A DNA stretch of 64,000 bases from Hyaloraphidium curvatum (taxonomy: Eukaryota > Monoblepharomycota > Hyaloraphidiomycetes > Hyaloraphidiales > Hyaloraphidiaceae), in the NCBI GenBank assembly GCA_025558095.1, contig JAIVFI010000013.1:372001-436000 (forward strand). The letters are read 5' to 3'. Each line of letters starts with the position of its first letter. Positions within the stretch are counted from its first letter, which is position 1. The notes below the pieces were generated by a model. The model worked only from the letters and a program-made list of their open reading frames with translations. It was not told where the DNA came from and did no database searches. Positions 58,801 to 64,000 of this stretch are shown here, one piece after another. The position numbers were made by a program, and so were the translations under genes.

Positions 58801-59018
58801 TGTTGGAATGGGTCGTTGCTACGATTCTGTATCAATAGGGAGTCTATTGGCGTGTGGGGATACTTGGGTACGACCGGAGGGGTCATCTAGGGACTTGTCA
58901 TCACAAGGAAATGGACAACGGGTCAACGTGTCCCTCTCCCCATCCCGTCCATCTGAGTTCAGACCCGGTCCAGACCACTGGGGCTACGTCTTCCCCACGC
59001 CCCATAGCCACTCCAACA
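58801..59018 (+). repeat. 3' LTR of Copia element
   Basis: 218 bp, same sequence as the left LTR by direct comparison; followed immediately by the second AGAGG. Confidence 0.95.
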
Positions 59019-59154
59019 AGAGGACCCGAAGACTGGCATCCCGACGTTCAGAGCGCCGCGGCCACAGCGCGGAAACACTGTTCTCATTTGCATGCAGCTG
59101 CCCGCGCGATAGATGGACCTTCCTGGGGCGTACGGCGGACAGCGAGGTCCTCCC

Positions 59155-60500
59155 TGAACTTGCCTTTCACAAGATTCTCCACAGTCCCCTTGGCCCATGA
59201 AAAAGTGTATGTCCTTCTCCCACATCTCCCTCCCCTCCTCTCCACCATAGTACACAAGTAGTTCCCTCAGGAAGGCAGCCCAGTTCCAGCACCCCTTCAG
59301 TGCTTCGATCTTGAGCTCCTTGTAGAGCAGGTACAATGCAGGGTCAGCTGTTTTGATGGGCATGAGGAACTTGAGAGCCGACTCATTTTCATGAACTGCA
59401 AGAGGGTACTGGCCAGTGATCGCATACAGACAAGCCAGAGAGGTAGATTTGGGCTGATGAGTGACAGCACGTAAGGGCCATGCATGTCACGTTGTCCCTG
59501 GTGCTTTCCCCGGCAAGGTACTCCTCCTTCGGCATTTCCACATGAACGGGTTCCCATATTGGCCCACTGCCTTGACCTTCGTGTTGTAGAGCCTGAGCTG
59601 GAGGTCAGGACTCATCCCAGGCTGTTCCCTGATGTCGCGGAGCCAATAAGCAGCGTTCATCTTGGCCTCCCTGCCATGCACATGGTCCTTGCTCCGTCCA
59701 GTTGACGTGAGCTGGTACCCCAGAGGCTTGAGGGTGGCGATCTCGCAGATACAGGCTTACTTCCGGATAGCAGTCAAAATTGAGGATTTGCCCAATGATG
59801 GCCTGCTGGAATCGTTGGTCTTTACTGAGCATACAGCTTAAAGCTGTCGACCCTCTTCAGCTCCTGGCCCCTGTACAGGAGCTTCACACGTGAGGCATCC
59901 TCCTGGCCATCCATTCTGTTTTGCTGATGTTGATCTCCAGCCCATTGGCACTGGCATATGCAGACAAAAGATCCAGCTGCAGCTTGGCATCCTTCACCGT
60001 CTTCGAGATCAAAGTGGTGTCATCTGCAAAGAACAAAGCCAGCAAGCTGACCATCCTCTCCTGATCCTCCTCCTACTCAAACACCATGCCCAGACCCATC
60101 CCTTTTGCACCATTGGCCTCCATGAAAGCAGCGATGTCGTTGACAAACAAGATGAAGAACAGCGATGAGAGGGGGTCCCCCTGCTTCACTCCAGTTAGGA
60201 ACTTGATGAAGTCCGACTTGGTCCCATCCTCATCCCGGAGCCTTCCCCACACCCGCCCAAACGCCATCTCAAACATATCAACAACCTGTTTGGGCACACC
60301 CATCTCCTCCAGCTTCCTCCACAACCTCGGGCACTCCACCATGTCAAAAGCCTTGGTGAAATTTACAAACACCATGATCAGCTTCTCCTTGCGTGCCTTG
60401 GCCAAGGAGAAGAGCGCCTCAGCGAGGAATACTGCATGAAGGGTCGACCTCCGTGCCGGAATCCAAACTGAGAGCCTTCCAGCAGCTTGTTGGCTCAAAA
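59155..60500 (-). mobile_element. LINE copy 2, inverted relative to copy 1
   Basis: On the minus strand it extends further into the RT domain than copy 1: LIMVFVNFTKAFDMVECPRL (motif A), GVKQGDPLSSLFFILFVNDI (motif B), then an in-frame TAG where copy 1 reads GAG (near 60074), then the FADDT motif region. It ends at 59155 before the C-terminal Cys/His motif, so its 3' third is missing. Apart from scattered substitutions and a small deletion (FQLEQAI versus FQQAI) it tracks copy 1 closely, including shared frame breaks. Confidence 0.85.
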
Positions 60501-60501
60501 C

Positions 60502-60552
60502 GATGGTGTAATAACAGCGGCCAAGGTCACAAATACTATTCTTATCTATTCT
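60502..60552 (+). repeat. LINE 3'-terminal scrap adjoining copy 2
   Basis: GATGGTGTAATAACAGCGGC then AAGGTCACAAATACTATTC matches the LINE 3' end with an internal deletion, in plus orientation, touching the broken 5' side of copy 2. Confidence 0.6.
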
Positions 60553-61009
60553 GGGAGCCGAAGCAGAGGCTGACAAGTGAGTGTCATGCACCGGTAGCCG
60601 GCTGGCCACCAATAGTGTTCAGCATCCCAGCCCCGGCCCAAGGGCGCAGCAAGCAAAGCCCCTGCACGTGCCCAAGTCAAGCAGGGATGGACCATGGGCA
60701 AAAAGTGGGAAAGTTGGGTGCAGCACAAACCAGAAGGCCTCGACTCAGACCTCCTCAAAGTCGTTTCAGAAGCTGCTCCTCAAGGGAGGTTCGCGTTGCT
60801 GTTGCTGACTGGAGGCAATGCCCTGAAGATTCTAAGGTTGGTTCCTGCAACACTCCCATCTTTTGTTATCAGACGAAGTGCATACGTGATCAGCTTCAAT
60901 CCATTTCGATCGCACTTGGAGCCAAGCGGTTTGGGGTGTGCTTTCCATGCGCCTTGCTGCATTGAAGGCTGTGCATGCCGAAAGCGCGCCCGGCACAACA
61001 CAACACTCG
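60553..61009. other. interval upstream of auxilin gene
   Basis: Contains a short plus frame from an ATG at 60694 (MGKKWESWVQHKPEGLDSDL and FALLLLTGGNALKIL) ending in a GTTGG donor-like site. It might be a first exon of the auxilin gene or of an unknown gene, but no phase-consistent join was found. Otherwise leader and promoter sequence. Confidence 0.4.
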
Positions 61010-63150
61010 ATGCCACCGCATTCCTCGCCGAGTGGGAACCAGAAGGGCGCCGGCGATGCCTTCGGAGATTTGCTGGGAGATGCATTCGGGTCGGCGACGG
61101 GCCGGAAGAACACGCTCAATGCGTTGAAGCAACCTTCCGAAGTTTCCGAATCCTGGTCCGCCGGCACCGTGCCGGAGGTCTCGTCACATCTCTGGGATTT
61201 CGACGCGCTGGATGCGGTGGCAGCGAAGCGCAGCAGAACGCCGAATGGCCTACAAGGCCATGACCAGGGCTCTGTTGCGCCCAAAGTCTCCCGCGACTCC
61301 CGGGACGCCCGCGGGCCCACTAGGGACCTGTCTCGTGGCGGAAGCCCGTTTCCCGACGCTCTGATTGACCTCGGCCTGGGGCAGATGATTTCGGGTTCCG
61401 TTTCTTCCACAGAGGGTCGGCGGACAGCGTCCGGGAAGGTGGAGCAACCCCGGTCCGGCGCCGTGAAATCGCCGGAACCATGGGACGTTGACTTCCTTGG
61501 CGGCAACGCGGAAGGGTCCACCGGGTCTACGACAAGAGCTGCGGCGAAATCGTCGGGCCGTGATGTTCCTGTGCCCGGAATCAGGGGAGAAGGCAATGAC
61601 GGACAGCCGGGTGGACTTGGTGCAGGACAGAATCCCCGGAACGTCGTGCAAAAGGCCACTCTTGGCGGTGATATTTTGAACGAAGAACCGTTGCCTCTGG
61701 GGACAGGCGCGTTTGCGGTGTCGCCAAACTCCGCGCGGCGGATGTCTCCTGGAGGGGCCACCGACTTTTCCCGTGATTCGTCTCGTCGTGGTAGCCCAAT
61801 CCCCGGAAGACAGGCCAACGACTCTGCCGCCGTTCGGGGCGTCAAGCTGGCGGGGGCTATTCTGGGCATGGGGCAGCAGCTTCTGAGCAAGGCCGCGGCC
61901 ACGATGGTGAGCACAGCAGCACGGGCCAGCTCTTTTGGATCCCAAAGCGGTACGGACAGGTCACAACCTGTTTCCTGGCCGTCGACTACTGGAGCTACCG
62001 AGCGTTTTGTCGATTCGTCGGACGACGACAACGATGATACGGTGCCTGCGATGCGCACACCGCCGGCACCTGAACGGAGGGTGTTTGTGGACCGGGAGCT
62101 CTTACGTGCTGCCGAAGAACTTCGATCGCGGGGCAACGAGCTTTTTCGAGCGGGGCGCTTTGCCGAGTCGGAAGTTTTGTATTCGGACGCCATAGGATTG
62201 CTTCCGAAGGGCGCGTCGGAACTCCTCAATCTCCACAACAACCGAGCCGTTGCTCGATACAAGATGGGAGAGTATCTGCTGTGTACAGAGGACTGCACGC
62301 AGGCGCAGATTTTGGAGCCTGGGGAGTCCAAGAGCCTTCTGCGACGAGCCATGGCATGGGAAGGACTGGAGAAGTGGTCCCGAGCCATTGCTGATTACAA
62401 TCAGCTCTTGTCGTCGCAACCTGGTCTTTCTGGGGCAGTGCAAGGTCTTTCCCGATGCCGGAAGGCGGAGTATCTGGCATCAGGACCGTCCAATGATTCA
62501 CAGGAGCCTCGGACACCAGTCGCACAGCACAGAGAACGGGCTCCTTCCCGCTCCCGAACACCGACGGAGATCGCTAGTGCGGATCCTTTTGCCGGTTTTG
62601 AACCCCATTTCCAATCCCGTTCCGGTGCTTCGACCCCGGGTCGGCCGCAGGCTTTGGACGACTTGGCAGCGATGGTTTCGCCGGCGGTCGAAAGGTTGAA
62701 ACTGGAGGAAGCGTCTGCTGCGTTGCGCGAGGCCGAGCAGAGTACTTTGAAGGACGCCGTTGATAGCAAGGTGAGGAACCTCTCCGCCGCGGGTTTTCAA
62801 AGCACACGCAATGACGCATGTTTCTCACCAGATTGCCGCGTGGCTCGGAAAGCGTGAGAACAACATCCGCGCACTTCTCTCTTCGCTCGATCAGGTTCTG
62901 TGGCCGGAACTGGGAGTCCAAAACAGCGCATTGTCTGATTTAATGACTCCGGCGCAAGTGAAGAAGCACTACATGCGGGTCATAACGAGGACACACCCGG
63001 ACAAGGTGAGCAGCTCTTCCACACCGGGCGGAGCTGTCATATAACCCTTCCGTGCACCAGATCCACCCGGACGAGTCCACGGAGCGCAAGATGATTGCCT
63101 CTGCGGTGTTCGCGGCGCTCAATGGAGCCTATGCAAGTTTTGACCAGTAG
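61010..63150 (+). CDS. SWA2: auxilin-type J-domain protein (Swa2-like)
   Basis: Recruits Hsp70 to clathrin coats to drive uncoating. Exons 61010-62770, 62832-63005 and 63061-63150 give 674 residues. The first 360 are Ser/Gly/Pro-rich with DPF/DLL-like clathrin or adaptor peptides (AFGDLLGDAFG, PWDVDFLGG). A TPR region follows (LRSRGNELFRAGRFAESEVL, LLNLHNNRAVARYKMGEY, SLLRRAMAWEGLEKWSRAIA). The C-terminal J domain has LLSSLDQVLWPELG, KKHYMRVITRTHPDK (intact HPD) and VFAALNGAYASFDQ, the auxilin subclass. An in-frame ATG lies 63 bp upstream; the chosen start begins MPPHSSPSGNQKG after a leader-like sequence. Confidence 0.9.
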
Positions 63151-63165
63151 ACTTGGCTGGCATCC

Positions 63166-63624
63166 TCATGCCTTTCCGCCCCATGGAGTGATGAACGCCG
63201 TCGGAGGCGTGCGAGTGATGACCCGCTGGTACTTGGTTTCCCGCTTTCCCGACATGGCGCGAAGGTCGAAGAACGCCTTCCGGATGTCCGCAAAGTCCAG
63301 TCCTTTCAGCTGGCGCTGGCGCGTCAGCCCGCCGATGTACTCGGCGACCAGCATTGGCGCCGAGTTCGGAGTCGCCTGCACGCAGAACTCGATGCTGGGA
63401 TTCGCGCGAGCAACGTTTGGTAGCTCCCGCTTCACAAAGTCCACGACGTGCCGCGCCGCCAGTCCCGTGCCCTTCCGCGGGTGCGTGTACAGGATGGTCA
63501 TCTTGGTGCAGGGCACCACGAAACCTCCAACGCCATTCTGCTCCTGCGCGATGATCCTCTTTGCCCGTGGAATGATGCCAAGCTTCTTCGCCAGGTTAAC
63601 GGCAGCTCGCGGTCCCAGGCTCAT
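63166..63624 (-). CDS. mL43: mitochondrial ribosomal protein mL43 (Mrpl51 family)
   Basis: Large-subunit mitoribosomal protein with the L51/S25/CI-B8 thioredoxin-like fold. A single exon of 152 residues: MSLGPRAAVNLAKKLGIIPR, then QNGVGGFVVPCTKMTILYTH, ARHVVDFVKRELPNVARANP and SIEFCVQATPNSAPMLVAEY with IGG. The Cys of VPCTK is the usual family position. The reading frame continues open upstream of the ATG, but that part is Arg/Pro-rich without conservation. Its stop is 15 bp from the auxilin stop. Confidence 0.92.
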   Translation of the reverse strand: MSLGPRAAVNLAKKLGIIPRAKRIIAQEQNGVGGFVVPCTKMTILYTHPRKGTGLAARHVVDFVKRELPNVARANPSIEFCVQATPNSAPMLVAEYIGGLTRQRQLKGLDFADIRKAFFDLRAMSGKRETKYQRVITRTPPTAFITPWGGKA

Positions 63625-64000
63625 CGCGAAGTGTCCTCGGGCCGGGAAAGTGAGGGCCTCTTTGCGCGCGAGGCGCGGAGTTTTCTCTGCGTGCAAAAGG
63701 GTCGATTGGACCAGGATCGAAAGGGACGTCGCTCTTGGACGACGCGGCGTCGATCTGCGTCGATCACGAATCTGCACCAGACCCTCGAACTTCGCCGGGT
63801 CAAACCGGCGCAGCGTCGCAGCAAGTGCCGCCGCACGTGCCGGTGGGCGCGGCGGACGCGCTCGGCCGGGGACCTTGTGTGGGAGCGGCACCCCGGGTCT
63901 CGAGGGGCCCCGCGGTGTTCCTCGTGGAATGCCCCTCGCCGAGCTCGGCAGGCTCGGCGGCAGCGTTGGCTACGACGTTGTTTACGGGGATGCCGGGCCC
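63625..64000. other. right-edge upstream region
   Basis: GC-rich sequence 5' of mL43. Open frames on both strands are Arg/Pro-biased and show no family character. A neighbouring gene may begin beyond the window. Confidence 0.4.

Larger units (their letters stand above)
53824..59018 (+). mobile_element. Ty1/Copia LTR retrotransposon, complete in structure, coding region frameshifted
   Basis: Flanked by 218-bp LTRs (53824-54041 and 58801-59018) that look identical base for base, and by the AGAGG duplication. Order gag, protease, integrase, reverse transcriptase, RNase H is that of Copia (integrase before RT). A primer-binding candidate follows the left LTR and a purine tract precedes the right LTR. 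Despite the young LTRs, gag-pol is cut by about eight frame changes. Confidence 0.95.

Noticed and set aside
53824-59018. Interpreting the Copia region as an endogenous retrovirus
   Set aside because: Integrase precedes reverse transcriptase and no envelope-like frame follows RNase H, so it is a Ty1/Copia retrotransposon.
60694-61263. Plus frame starting MGKKWESWVQHK as a separate gene
   Set aside because: Short, with no phase-consistent continuation; beyond 60840 it runs in a different frame from the auxilin gene. Kept only as a note in the interval entry.

Overview
The window is nuclear DNA of a GC-rich, compact fungal genome. Fungal markers are a WOPR-family transcription factor, a Pil1/Lsp1 eisosome protein, an Rtt106-like histone chaperone, a Taf14 with both YEATS and C-terminal ET-like domains, and a Swa2-type auxilin (TPR region plus C-terminal J domain). 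Genes are broken by many short GT-AG introns, mostly 45-65 nt, often with GTGAG or GTGGG donors. A truncated homologue of the flagellar dynein-regulatory-complex subunit DRC4/GAS8 points to a zoosporic (chytrid-grade) lineage or one that recently lost its flagellum. That placement is inference; no species is asserted.

Positions 1-47300 are a dense housekeeping region. In order: WOPR regulator (-), FoP/CHTOP-like mRNA-export adaptor (-), DRC4-like (+), farnesyl diphosphate synthase (+), secreted HExxH metalloprotease-like protein (-), PIL1 (+), succinate/fumarate carrier SFC1 (-), VPS16 (-), SUB2/UAP56 (+), SSS1 (-), GET4 (+), INO1 (-), ENP2/NOL10 (+), PRPP synthetase (-), NASP-type histone chaperone (+), SART3/PRP24-like (-), homoserine dehydrogenase (+), TRAP-alpha/IRC22 (-), DPH3 (+), TTI1 (-), an RRM protein (-), RTT106-like (+), a small membrane protein (-), SEN2 (+), TAF14 (-), ATP17 (-), SEC21 (+). 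Strands alternate almost strictly. Divergent pairs share 70-490 bp promoters, and most convergent pairs end within 0-60 bp of each other.

Positions 47300-60550 are a mobile-element island. They hold two near-identical, inverted, defective non-LTR (LINE-type) retrotransposon copies, a third 3' fragment plus two 3'-terminal scraps, a gag remnant with a zinc knuckle, a candidate lone LTR, a GC-poor tract of no recognised content, and a Ty1/Copia element. The Copia element has 218-bp LTRs identical by eye and a 5-bp target duplication, yet its gag-pol is broken by many frameshifts. Unique sequence returns at about 61 kb with an auxilin gene (+) and mitochondrial ribosomal protein mL43 (-).

Functional themes are ER insertion and early secretion (SSS1, GET4, TRAP-alpha, SEC21), endosome/vacuole traffic (VPS16, auxilin, PIL1), mRNA export and splicing (FoP-like, SUB2, SART3), chromatin (NASP, RTT106-like, TAF14) and primary metabolism (FPPS, INO1, PRPP synthetase, homoserine dehydrogenase). 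Exon models were built by eye from reading frames and family conservation. Most junctions are phase-consistent; the few unresolved ones are named in the entries.
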